Positions 13,171 to 24,855 of a stretch of DNA of 64,000 nt are shown in pieces (the stretch's first letter is position 1; every line of letters starts with the position of its first letter). This stretch comes from Phoenix dactylifera. Lineage: Eukaryota; Streptophyta; Magnoliopsida; Arecales; Arecaceae. The notes under the pieces were generated by a model, which did not search any database, was not told where the DNA came from, and saw only the letters and a list, made by a program, of their open reading frames with translations. The position numbers and the translations under genes are program-made. The DNA lies in NCBI RefSeq assembly GCF_009389715.1, contig NC_052399.1, positions 7,318,585 through 7,382,584 of the forward strand, given 5' to 3'.

Positions 13171-13659
13171 GCACGCTGGGAGGCATAACGGCTAGTTTTT
13201 TCTTGATTCCAACGGCTCTATTTTTGTCTCTAACGGCTAGATTTTTGTTTTCACTCCGTCTAAAGCTATAAAATCAAGAGGAGAGCTAGGGAAGATGGGA
13301 TGAAAGTGGGAGAGAACATTTAGGGAAGAGATTTCAAAGAGATTACAAGAGAAATCTCCCAAAAGCACAAAAGGGCCATTCAAAGTAAAAGAGAGAGAAG
13401 AAGAGCATCCAAGTGAATCCCAAAGCTTCCTCTCCAACTGTGTGCTGCCTCGGTGATCCTCTACTTCATGCAAAATCAGAAGAGGGTCAAGTAAAGAAGA
13501 AGCCGAGTTTCTTCATCTACAAATTTGTTTGAGGGCTTCTTCTCTTTACTTTACTTGGTTATATTTGCTATATTTGCTTATTTGAGAAGCTTGTATTTGA
13601 TTTAAACTCTTGTTCTAATATCTTGTAACTTGATTCAATCAAGGGATTGAATCAAGGGG

Positions 13660-13930
13660 TTATGGTTTGTTGGTGAGCCAAAGGGAAAACCAACGTTGTA
13701 AGGTTGTGGTTGGTGAGCCTTTGGAAAAACCAACTGGGTTGATTGTGAACCCGAAAAACAATCGTTGTAAGGTTGTGGTTGGCGAGCCTTTGGGAAAACC
13801 AACTGGGTTGGATTGTAAGCCCGTGAAAACAATCGGTTGGTTCTAGTCGGTGAGCCTGTGAAAACCGACCGAGTTCGTTGTGATCTCGCAAAACAACAAG
13901 TTGGGTTGTGAGCTTGTAAAACAACCGACT
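13660..13930 (+). repeat. Degenerate tandem repeats in the LTR
   Basis: Repeated units built from 'ggttggtgagcct' plus 'gaaaaaccaac', with roughly 35 to 60 base spacing and diverging copies. The pattern GGTTG...CCAAC gives each unit some self-complementarity. This is typical of the long LTRs of SIRE-type copia elements. The minus-strand open frames across it (13635-13924) are by-products of the repetition. Confidence 0.7.
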
Positions 13931-14387
13931 GTAATCTGAGAGATTATAGTGAAATTTCCAAGAGGTCTTGGGGAGTGGATGTAGGTGCTGGGGTGCACCG
14001 AACCACTATACATCTTTGTGTTTGTGATGCCTTATCTCTTGTATTTCATGCCTTACATTCATGCTTGATTGTATAATATCTCTAGCTTTATTTTCTATAG
14101 AGTTATAAGTGATTGTTTAGAATTTGCTTAGCTTCCACTCCATTCTTACCATACACATAGATTAAAATTGATCATACAACTATAAGTTAATTTTAGATCA
14201 ATTGCACCCTAAAGCCATAGTATAATTGCTCTAGCTTAATTTTCCACTGCTTTACTTGTAATTGCCTAGAGCTTAAGTAAATAACATCTTATCATTCCGC
14301 TGCATTCTATTCAAAGTAAAAATTAGAAAACATAATTTTTAGAAAACCCAATTCACCCCTCCTCTTGGGTTGTCACATTGGGCAACA

Positions 14388-17300
14388 AACCGGTTAATCT
14401 AGATCCTCCCACTGACTTCATCAAGTCAGATTAATAAGAACTAGATTCAATCCGGTTAAGGAGGCACCTAAATCAGTCATACTGATTTTTCTTAAAGGCA
14501 TGGGTTAACTCGAATCATTAAGTGATCCAATCAAAATGTGATTGACCATGTCAGCTAGGTAAGTGAGATCGGTAAAAGAGATATGCCATTAACTCGGCAA
14601 AGATGAATCAGTGCGAGTAGCTCCCAATTAAAAATTACCGGTCAAGTCTGCCAAACTTACCTTAGACACCGACTGGTTAATCAATTTCGATTTGATTACT
14701 CAAATGACTCGGGCTCAAGCTCTGAGCCTCAATCAAGTTCCATCTTGGTATAATCAAAGACATGAAATTTGATCAACTACAACTATCATATTTGACCTAG
14801 AGTTTTCTTGACCTAATCTAGTTACTACTTAATTAGATTTGATCAATTAACTCTAATTAGACCATGTTTGATTCTAACCCTAGGTCTAACCTAATTACAG
14901 AACTTGACTTGAGCTAACCGAAAACCCCAAGAATTATAGAATGTCATTTAATTAAGTTCACAATTCTAGATCTAGGTTTTCATATCACTTAATTCTTAAT
15001 TAAGTGTAAGCTTATGAAAATTTCATATCATTGTATATTCTTTTAATTATATACTAATTACAAAGTTTCAGTTCTTAAAACTTATTTTTCAGATATGAGA
15101 TTTGTAATTAATCTTGTTAAAATTTAGATTTAATTCATATTTAAATCTTAGATGATTTATATTCATATATCACATATACAAACTAATATAAATTAACTTA
15201 AACAACATACATCATATGCGTTTGTTTTGAGATTTGATTTATTATTCAAAATCAGAAAATAAATAAGTCATAAATTTCATTTAGATCTAATCTAATCAAG
15301 TTTATAATTTCAGATTTATTCATGTTCTCTATATTATATATACTAACATGAATATACATCACATGCATCCTATTTTTCAGATCTAATTAATCATGTAAAA
15401 ATAGAAATTAAATCAATCGTAAATCTCTTTTAGATCTAATCTAAATATATCTATAATTTTAGATTTAATTACAAAGATTAAAACTATTTTTAATCTTCTT
15501 TTCGTAGTTTATCTTGAAGGATTGAATCACAGTGGCACCCTACACGCCATAAGAGATCCTATTGCATGGAAAAAGAGGGTTATGAACCCTTCTTTCTCCT
15601 ATGACCGGATAGCCTGGTGATCATTCCAATTGGATTACTTGACTATTAGGATTAGAAAACTTGTTTTAGGCATAAATGTTTAAACTAGTTTGAACCTGAC
15701 TCTGATACCACTGTTTGGGTACCCTAGTGGTCGCAAGCATATATTTTTAAAGATTTTACAGCAGAAGCATGAATTAAACTATTTAATTTCTATGCATGCT
15801 AGAGATCATATCTCTACAACAAAAATAGATCCAGAACTTTAAACATTTATCTTAAACAAGTATGCATGATTCTATATCTAACGTGTAGTCACGCAGAACT
15901 TCAGCAACCTAGTTGATTTCTAATCCTAATTTCTAATGAGATCAGATCTCATACCTTTTTGCTTTGAGAACTTTGATGATGTCTTGATCACTTTGTGTAG
16001 CCGCACACACATCCGGCCTCTACGGATAGTCCACGCGAAGCTCTAGGAAGATCCACAACTGCAAGAGTGCTAGCTTGTGCAAAGGTGCTGCAGTGGCTGA
16101 ATTTTTCTCCCTCGAAGCACTCAACTTTTGATTCTTCTTCCAGAGGATGAAGGAAAGAGATGAAGGAGAAGAAGGAGGAGAGAGGGCGTCTGGCTCTCAG
16201 AATTTTTTCAAAATTTAGAACCCTTTCTAAAGACCATCTCATGCAAACCCTAGGCGTGGGGGTCTTTTTATAGCCAAAAGACCCCCCACGCCTCACACTT
16301 CTTTTGGCCAACGAATTTGGCTGATAAAATTCCCAAAAAATTCTTGTGAATCTATAGAGATAAACAAATTCTCTTTTAATCTTGTGCCATGAATTCCTAA
16401 AACTTAGGAGGTTATTGCACCCCAAACTTTAACTGCACGCCACCCCACTTGATGCACCATGCAGTCCCTACAAATTAGGAATTTAATTCCTATCATTTTA
16501 GAAAGATTTGAGGCACCATATTTTTCTGAAAAATAGCCCCACACCTCCTCTTTCCTCATGCCAAAAATTGGCCAAAAATAAAGAGGATAGACACCACTGT
16601 ATTTAGGAATAAGGATGAGGTGTCTTTCTTCTCCAAGAAAGAAAGCTAGGATCCTAAAATTTAGGAATTCTTCTTCTTATCAATTTCTGAATTTTTGAAC
16701 TTAGAATCCTTATCAAATAAGAACTTTTAATAGGCTCGGATCAAGCCCAATCCAATTGGGTCAAGTCCGATTAATTGGGTCGAGCCTAATCAACTCGGAT
16801 CGAACCCAATCCAATTAGGTCAAATCCGGATGTAACCCAAATTAAATTTTATTCAATTTGGCTTAACATAAGCTCAATCATTCAATCAATTGAGTTCACT
16901 AGCAATCTAATTACTAATTAATCCTTTAATAATTCAATAATTATTTTACTGCAACTTTTGCTTAGGATAATTTATCAATTGAATTGACCGATGTACCCCT
17001 GGACGATTCTTAATCATCGATTAGCCATTTGATCAACCTAGAAACTTCTATGTGTGTGACCCCATAAGTTTGAATCTAAACCAGTAGGACAAAAATGACT
17101 TTTTGTAATAATCGAAGTGACCATCTAGCAATGGTACACGACGTCCGGATAGGCCGAATAATTGCAAAACAATATTCTGGAACCCTTGGACTATGGTTAC
17201 CGTATAATTCATCCCTATGACTCCTAATGCCTGGATGACATCAGAGTTCTATCAACTCTATAATAGTACATCCAAAAATGTGTTTCAACTTTACTAATCC

Positions 17301-17939
17301 TGCGACTCCTCACGAGGAGTATCCTGGCCAAGGTTTTGCTAAATTGAACAAGGGCATTATCTCCTGTCATCAAGAGGGGTCAATTCCATCTTGACTCACA
17401 CATCGACTTCGCAAATACTTGATTGCACCCAGTGACCTTCCGTCCCTGAATTAGAAATTCAGCTAGTCCGGTACCCAAGTACAGTAGTTGTTTGTTGTTA
17501 ATCACTGTGTTGATCTCAGGTCTGAGGGACATATATACCCATATCCATTCGGAACATCTCTTGACAGCAAAGCATTCCAGAATGGTCACGTTCAGTGAAG
17601 TGTACTCCTATACTTCACCTGTGTGACATATCAGTATCTCTACAGTCCTTGGTTAAGAGGACAACCAACGTATATGGCACACAATGACCTAATCTTAATA
17701 ATGCTGTTATCCTAGTAACAGCACATCATTTGGTCGTGTACTATTTTAAGGACTCGTAGATAAATCCTTCTTTATCATAAAGAAGTCCTAAGGACTTCAT
17801 CTCATAACAAGAGTTCATTTGAAGATGTATAAATAAAATGATGAATAATGCCAAATAACATTTTATTATTTAATTAATTCATATACAAATTCAATCATCA
17901 ACAGGCTGACGATTGACTTTTAGGATACAATTCCTTACA
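14388..17939 (-). mobile_element. Second Ty1/copia element, 5' part only, minus strand
   Basis: A primer site complementary to initiator tRNA-Met lies at 15701-15710 on the minus strand (TGGTATCAGA), one base from an LTR that fills 15712-17939. The remaining 14388-15700 is internal, non-coding, Leu/Ile-codon-poor AT-rich sequence with no gag that I can see. The left end coincides with the end of the SIRE LTR, which suggests the SIRE element inserted into this one. It is a fossil: incomplete, with the rest of the element not visible in the window. Confidence 0.7.
15712..17939 (-). repeat. LTR of the second copia element
   Basis: On the plus strand this begins TGTTTGGGTACCC and ends ATACAATTCCTTACA, the pattern of a copia LTR read backwards (TGTAAGGAATTGTATCC ... 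ACA). It is about 2.2 kb long. The open frame at 15988-16425 (minus) has no similarity that I recognise. LTR edges are set by the primer site on one side and the switch to LINE sequence on the other. Confidence 0.7.
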
Positions 17940-20900
17940 GAGACTGCAGGGCTTGAATTGACTGCCCAAGTGGAGGGCACCACTGGATAGGGCTATGCCG
18001 ACCAGCTGCGCTAGGAGGGTCTAGAGACCGGGACGATCAGGACGTAGAACCAAGAAGATGGGGGCACAAGTGTGGCTAGGCTAGATTTGGGACTCCAGGA
18101 AGAAGGATCTGGTGGATATGCCTGAGTTGTCCAACAGCTTAAGGCAACTCGGGCATTTGGGGTAGAGACCTCCGGCAGTGGTGAGGGGTCCCAGAGCGGG
18201 ATAGTGGGTGAGTTGAAAAGTATGAGGGCTGGTGAGGGGATAGTGGATGGCGGTCAGCCTGAAGATCCCTCCTCATCAACATGAAGCTAATGCTATGGAA
18301 TTGTAGAGGGGCCAAGAAGCCCTCCTTTCTAGCCACGTTTAGGAGGTTAGTACACTTGTATGATCCGAATGTGTGTCCTCCTGAAGACAAGATTATCAGG
18401 TCAAAGCTTTTAGTGGGCTAAATGGTGCTTTCCTCTATCCTAAGGATTATACTCAATTAAGTCTCGAGGCTTGTCAGGGGGTGTAGTGATGGTGTGAAAA
18501 ATGAGCTTTACCAACTTTAATATCTTTCATAGATGTAATTAGTAAGCCATTATGGTGATTTTTGAAGGTAATATCAGCCCTTGACTTTTATCTGCGGTCT
18601 ATGCTAGTATTGACTATAGGGAGCATCGGGGTTATGGAATGAGGTGTCTTGTACGGTGCAATAAGGCATCCCCACCATAGCAGCAGGTGACTTCAACTAT
18701 ATTGACGGACCACAGGAGAAAAGGGGGGTTAGGGCTTTTTCTAGCAAGGCTGAGGTCAGTAAGTTTCAAGAGTTTATTGATACTAATGGCTCGGTGGACC
18801 TTGGTTTCATAGGGCTAAGGTTTACTTGGTGCAACAACTGCCGGGGGGGAGTTAGGGTCTAAGAGAGAATTGATAGAGCCTTTGCCATAGTATGATGGAT
18901 CCAGTAGTTTTTGGATCGTCATGTGTAGTATCTTCCACAAATTGGGTTGGACCACTGCCTGATCCTCATCTGTATGTAGTCCACCATTTCGTATTAGTTC
19001 CCCTTCTAGTTTAAGAAGATCTAGCTATCATACCTGATATCTTGGGACATTGTCAGGGAGGTGTTGAGTAGGGCGGTGCGAGGTGATATGATATACCATA
19101 TGACCCGCAAGCTCTAGTTACTCAAGTGCTGGCTCCAGAAGCAAAACATAGAGGAGGTGGGCGACATCTTTAGGAGATTGGAAGAGGCAGAAGCTTGATT
19201 GTCTCTCTCTAGTCCAAGGAGGAGCGGGATGGGGGTTTGTCTTCAGAGGATTTGGCCAAGTTGAGATCTATGTTGTCTTTGCATCACTTGCTCCTATACC
19301 AGCAGGAGACGTTTTAGAGCCTGAACTCTAGAGTCCACTGGATCTTGGAGGGTGACTAGAATACTAGTTTCTTTCACAGATTGACAACAATCAAGAGATA
19401 GAGGAACATGATCCGAAGCCTCGAGATAGTAGTAGAGTGATGACCGAGGATGCGGAGGTCATTAGTTGGAAGCTCTTGTAGTTTTTAAGTAAGAGGTGGT
19501 TGACCCAGGCTAAGCATGGAAGTCCTTCTTTTGGCCCTATTCCTGAGGTGAGAGTTTTGGAGGTTGAGAAGGGGGTTCTATTTATGCCGATCACAACCAT
19601 GGAGGTCCAGGCGGTTTTTTGGTCATTGATAGAGGACAAAGCTCCAAGCCCTGATGGTTTTTCCACTTCTTCTATAGAAGGTACTGGCCTATCATTCATC
19701 ACGAGGTGGTAGCTTTTATCCAACACTTCTTTGACATGGTGTCGATGCCAAGGGAATGGAAGGACTTTCATTACGCTAATTCCCAAACAATAGTCCACCA
19801 CCAAGCTTGGTCATTATAGACCTATCAACCTTTGCTCTACTCTTTACAAGGCCATCATGGAGATTTTGGTTGCTAAACTCAAAGGGATCCTTTCTAGACT
19901 CATCATCCCTAAGCAGGGTGCCTTTGTTGGCAGTCGCAGTATCTTTGATATACTCATAGCTCAGAAGTTCATGCATGATCTTCAGAGAGCCTTTTGTAGA
20001 CGAAACCTTATGGCTGTCAAGCTGGATTTAGAGAGGGCCTACGATCGGATGAGCCAGCGCTTCCTCTTCTTCACCTTGGACAGTATCAAGTTTGGTGAGG
20101 ACTGAATCCAGTGGGTTATGGGATGTGTTCATTTTCCATCCTTCGCCATTTTGGTGAATGACACACCCACTCCTTTCTTCGACTCCACCACTGGTCTTCA
20201 GCAAGGTTGTCCTCTCTCTCTCTATTTGTTCATCATTTGTGATGATGCCTTATCCAAAGCCCTTTGGGTTGTTTCCTTGGCATAGGTCATTAAGGCTTAT
20301 AGGCCTACACAGGAGGCCGACCCAATGTCCCACCTTCCTTTTGTGGATGATTGCATGCCCCTAGGTCGAGTCACGAAATAGAGTGCTATGAGGATTAGGG
20401 GCATTTTGGAGGGCTACCATGCTGCTTCAAGTTAGCGAGTCAACTTTGCCAAGTCTGCAGTCCACTTCACCCCGAACACCAAGCCAACACTTAAAGATAG
20501 CATCAAGAAGATCTTGGGGGTTGGAGAGCAAGCTAACTACTGTAGGTATCTGAGGATGCCTATCACGGGGAGACTTCTATGGAGGGAAGATTGTGGCAAG
20601 GTTGAGCAGAGCATCAGCAGGAGGCTAGAGGTGTGACAGACGAGTGTCCTCTCTATGAGGGGTAGGATGATGCTGGTGAGATCAGTCCTCAGCTCTGTCC
20701 CAATATGTCTCTTATCCAACACTCTGCTGCCCAAGGTGCTGCTGCTGAGATTGGAGTGGATATTCAGGAACTTTCTTGAGAGAATGCGGGATGGTAGGAG
20801 AGGCGTTCTTTTCATGCCTTGGAAAGTCCTTTGTCAGCCTTGCACCAGTGGAGGATTGGGCATCTACTTTCTTCTGATGAGGAGAGAGGCTCTTGTGGTA

Positions 20901-22445
20901 AGACATGTAGACCAGGAATTGTTGGAACCTAAGGGATTATGGAGTGTCTTGATGAGAGCCAAGTATGGCAACCATATCAGAGTTGCAGACTTTCGGGCTG
21001 ATCGGCATAGCTCCTTCATCTGGTGTAACATGTGCTCTTGTGCTCTGAGGGTGTTACCTCGGATTAGGTGGATAATCAATGACGGCCAGTCGATCGATGT
21101 GTAGAAGGATACTTGGATCTCAAATTTTTTTTTATGACTATAGCCCACTATGGTTAACGTAGACTGCTCAGGCCTCAAGGTGTGTGACCACCCAAGCCTG
21201 AGGGAGACGAGTTGGGACATAGCTACGGTCTAACAGTACTTTAGGGAACAACTGGTAGAGAGTATCTTAGCCTTATTAATCTTGAGACTGGGTGGACTGG
21301 ACAGAAGCATCTAAGGCTCGACTTGCCGGTCTAAGGTAAAGGTCTCTAATTTGGGAGAGCTGTACGGGGCCCTGACGTCACGATTGATTGATGACAGTTG
21401 ATTTTTGGATGCTCTGTATTCACCCACAGGTTGCCTTGTTTCTGTGGAAGGTGGTGTGGGGCAATTTGCCAACCATGAGTGTGCTCTTTAGAAGAGGGGT
21501 GAGGCTCTCCCCCAGTTGTGATAGCTACCCGGAGGTGGTGGAATTAGTGGATCATGTTCTATTTGGATGCCCGAAGGCAGTCCTGATATGGCGCTTGATA
21601 GGTGTTGCTTGTGGAGTTTTGCAATCTCCTACTCCGGCCATAACTTTTCTTGATTTCCTGAGGAGTCCATGAGGAGACTTGTCGACTCAGCCAGTGGCAT
21701 TAGGTGCGCCTATATTTCTTATCAAATTTAATTGAACAAGAATGCTAGAGTCTTTGAGAACAAAGAAAAGAGCCTAAGGATTGTAGTGGACAAGGCGCTT
21801 ATCGATACAGTAAAGCATACCCATGTAGTGACTATTGATGGAATTGGGATTATAAGGAACACCTAGGGCTCCCATTTAGCTCTGATGGTGCCTTGTGCGA
21901 TATTTATCGCCTGAGAGCTTCCATCCTCGAGCTTTCTCAAGATAACTTTTGATGGCAGTGTGGTGGATGAGAAAAAAAGAGGTGGGGTTGGGTTTGTCAT
22001 CAGGAGGCCTGACTCCATCTTAATTGCGGCAAGGGGTTGTCTACTTTATGACACTTTTGTTCCTGAGATGGAGATAAGGGTAGTCTAGGAGGATATCTCT
22101 TATGCTTGCCTCGTCCTAGGGTTCGATCGGATTCAGCTTGAAGGGGATTTGGTAACTGTCATCCGGTGGATCTAGGGCCATACTAGGGTTGCTATCGAGC
22201 ACCCTCTTTTGTATGATATCTGTGGTCATCTGTATAATTGTCTGGATGTCCGTGTGTCTCATGTATACCAGGAGACGAATAGAGCAGTTGATTGGGTGGC
22301 ATCATTCGTCACTCAATATTTTGGAGGTTCATTTTGCGATTGTATGGAGTCCTCACCCCCCCTCCCCCCCTTTTTTTTTTTGATTTTGTTAGATGTACTT
22401 ATACTAGAATGGTATGAAAATTTTCGTGTTACTTAAAAAAAAAAA
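17940..22445 (+). mobile_element. L1-type LINE with RNase H domain, decayed
   Basis: A plant L1 retrotransposon with pieces in the expected order. The endonuclease begins at about 18282 (MKLMLWNCRGAKKPSF) and carries a GDFN motif near 18688. Reverse transcriptase follows, with 'KAPSPDGF' near 19640, 'PKQGAFVGSRS' near 19912, 'KLDLERAYDRM' near 20018, 'GLQQGCPLS' near 20193 and the catalytic FVDD near 20338. Then come a zf-RVT region (21388-21672), an RNase H domain (about 21930-22340, opening 'TFDGSVVDEKKRGGVGFV') and a poly(A) at 22435-22445. Many stops and frame changes break ORF2. ORF1 is missing or reduced to a short unrecognised lead, so the copy is 5'-truncated or cut by the adjacent copia LTR. 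Confidence 0.85.
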
Positions 22446-22460
22446 GATAGTTCACTATAT

Positions 22461-23440
22461 GGCAGCTTATACAACATTAGTTATATTGCACTAATTGTCT
22501 ATCTCTGTGTTGTTTGGCTCAAATCAAACCGCTCAACTCTCAATTATTTATTGTACTTTGCTCTCTCATACATCTAAATTGAAAGAAAGATAATTATACC
22601 AATATACAAGGGACCTGATAATATAGGGGGCCATCTGCACAATGTTTTACACTTAGCAATGATCCTTCTAGCGGCAGTCGGAATTAAGAAAATATTTTAA
22701 TAAGCACTGTTCTAGAGTTATTAGGACCAAATGTCATGAGATAGCTCCTACTCTCTCTCCCTCAAATTACCAAGGTGAACCTTAGATGACAATGCCTGTG
22801 AGGAGTTAGGTTAATTCCCACACCCCCCCCCCCCCCCCCCAAAAAAAAGGGTTAAAGAGCCTTTCATGTTTAATAGCTTGAACATAGGTTTTTGTTAGAA
22901 GTATCTCCATTATATAGGTACATGAAAAATGGCCACACATTTTATAGAACTAAGCTCTTGATTGATTGCAGCATCATAATCTCACTCATATAGGTATTGA
23001 TGTATAATTAAATATTATAAATTAAAATTATTTGGATTTACATGTAGCAGCATTTAATGGGTATGCCTTCTTGAGTGTGATGATTCTCTTTGCTAAATTG
23101 GTATCATTTCTTTGAATAGTGAGATGCCTCGAAAAGAATGTTCATCTCCCCCAAAGCCAAAAGCTTTTGGGATCCCGAGCACTGGTTCACACAACTGCCA
23201 ATACTTCATGGCGGGCTGGCTGTAAATAACTTTTCACATGTAGGCATACTTTCAAGAGAACGCTAATCATTCATCCATTGGTCCCAAAAAAACCTTTTGT
23301 TGTTGTTGTACTTCATCAATCTGTTGAGACCCAAGAGTACCGCCGGCCTCAGAATTGGGGGGTAGAGATACTAGACGGCGTACAGCAGTCTTGTGTGTGC
23401 TCGTGCCACTCAATAGCATTGAGGGTGCAATATTTACATT
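22461..23440. repeat. Non-coding direct duplication, copy A
   Basis: This ~980-base block and 23818-24771 share order and sequence throughout: 'ggcagcttat...ttgtctatc', 'agggacctg', 'gaccaaatgtca', 'taatagctt', 'gagtgtgatgattctc', 'gcactggttcacac', 'cttttcacatgtag' and 'gggtgcaatatttaca'. I estimate roughly 75-80 percent identity by eye. A C18 run with following A8 (22823-22848) is specific to this copy. It begins about 15 bases after the LINE poly(A). Confidence 0.8.
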
Positions 23441-23817
23441 AAGAACAATCCAGTTAATAGACCAACCTTCTTAAGACAATTAAGAACTTTGTCTATTCCT
23501 GGATAAGAGTCACCATTCATATTATTTTCTTGCGCCATGAAGTCCTAACTTCTCTATCCTTAGAAGATTGAACTGTTATAGGTAAAAAAAAATTCATGCT
23601 TCCAGCACTAAATATGATATATAGCTATTCATAATGGAGTTCACTGGAAAATAAGCTATTCACTTTAACAAAAAAAAAAAAAAAAAAAAGAAAAGAAAAA
23701 GAAAAGCCTGTCCAAATGGAGCTCAAAGTCCCCAAATTGAGGCTTGTTGGGACTGTTTGGCTCCTTCTTCAATGCTGATTCTGCGCTGCCCTCATTTCCA
23801 TAGACATCTTCACTGGT
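23441..23817. other. Spacer between the two duplicated blocks
   Basis: 377 bases of AT-rich DNA with a poly(A)/AAAAG run near 23672-23706. I see no gene, no repeat shared with the flanking blocks, and no terminal inverted repeats. Confidence 0.5.
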
Positions 23818-24771
23818 GGCAGCTTATCCAACTTTAATTGTACTGCATTAATTGTCTATCCGTATTGTTTGGCCCCAACCAAACTGCTTGGTATTCGATT
23901 ATTAACTATACCTTGCTCTCTCATGCAACAAAACCAGAAGAAAGAGAAGGATATTAATTGATACGAGGGACCTGCCTTATATGGGCCCATCCATACAACG
24001 TTTTACTAATGGCACTTCTAGCTGCAGCCAGAATTAAGGAAATGTTATAAGGCTTCTAGTCATTAAAAAAATACTGTTCCAGAGTGAATGAGACCAAATG
24101 TCAGATAACCCCTGGTTTGTGTCCCTCTGATTACCAAGATGAACCAAGATTACCATGCCTGCAAGGAATTAGGTTACTCGACACAATCATTTTGGATAAA
24201 TTGAAGAGGCTCTCATATTTAATAGCTTAGACTTAGGTTTTTGTCGGAAATGTCTCTATCATGCTTGGCCCATCGGCACGAGCTCGGAACGTGATCCCAA
24301 ATGGCTACATTTATAGGGTTTAGCCCTACAAGACATGCAAGGCCTGCCGTATCTTTTGTGGAGCTCAGGCTGGTCGGTTTGACGCTGTGGAATTATTTTT
24401 GTACCTATCAAGATATAACTAAATATTATGAATTAAAATTATTTTGATTTATATGTAGTCTTATTTGGTGGGTTTGCCATTTTGAGTGTGATGATTCTCC
24501 TTGTTAAATTGGAATTATTTCCTTAAGTGATTAGATGCCTCAAAAGGAATGCCGATTCCCATCATGCCAAAGGCTTTAGAGATCCCAAGCGCTGGTTCAC
24601 GCACCTTCCTAGATTATTCATGGCAGTCTGACTGCAAATGACTTTTCACATGTAGACATGCTTTGGAAAACGAGGACGCCAATTATTCATCTACTGTTCC
24701 CTAAAAGGCTTTTTGTTATTACTGCACCTTAATCAATCTATGGACATAATTTGTGGGTGCAATATTTACAT
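23818..24771. repeat. Non-coding direct duplication, copy B
   Basis: The second copy of the block at 22461-23440, in the same orientation. It has an extra ~130 bases near 24262-24400 that copy A lacks or has replaced. It has no coding potential that I recognise. It is followed by an AATG-rich simple repeat (about 24771-24855). The divergence between copies implies an old duplication. Confidence 0.8.
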
Positions 24772-24855
24772 CAATGAATAAATGAACACATAATTTGTTA
24801 TTACTGACTTTTCTTTTCTCTCTTGAATGAATAAATGAATAAATGAACAAATAAT

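Larger units (their letters stand above)
1..14387 (+). mobile_element. Ty1/copia SIRE-type LTR retrotransposon, broken, 5' end outside window
   Basis: Remnants of one copia element lie in SIRE order on the plus strand: the N-terminal part of gag (about 18-290), the C-terminal part of gag (about 5515-6251), eroded pol with a recognisable reverse transcriptase stretch (about 7800-8330), a long 3' non-coding part with several purine tracts, and a 3' LTR at 12581-14387 directly after a purine tract. The 5' LTR is upstream of the window. A second LTR element on the minus strand sits inside gag at about 700-5345. The element is a fossil with many breaks (at least tens) and most of integrase is unrecognisable. 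Family assignment rests on the gag C-terminal coiled-coil region and the style of the LTR. Its age is moderate to old, judging from pol decay; it cannot be dated with only one LTR visible. Confidence 0.8.
12581..14387 (+). repeat. 3' LTR of the SIRE-type copia element
   Basis: It starts with TGATGACCCA directly after the purine tract AAAAAGGGGGAG and ends GGGCAACA, about 1.8 kb. It contains an array of GAGTCGACTC palindromes (12838-13170), a block of short tandem repeats around 'ggtgagcct...aaaacc' (13660-13930), and a 'gtggatgtaggtgc...gaaccactata' segment near 13974 that I know from copia LTRs. The right edge is placed by the CA end and the switch to unrelated minus-strand copia sequence. 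Open frames at 12958-13271 are only the palindrome array read through. Confidence 0.75.

Noticed and set aside
13660-13930. CRISPR-like spacing of short repeats
   Set aside because: Degenerate, unequal units in a plant LTR; no CRISPR context is possible here.
15988-16425. 145-residue minus-strand frame
   Set aside because: Lies inside a copia LTR and shows no gag, pol or host similarity.
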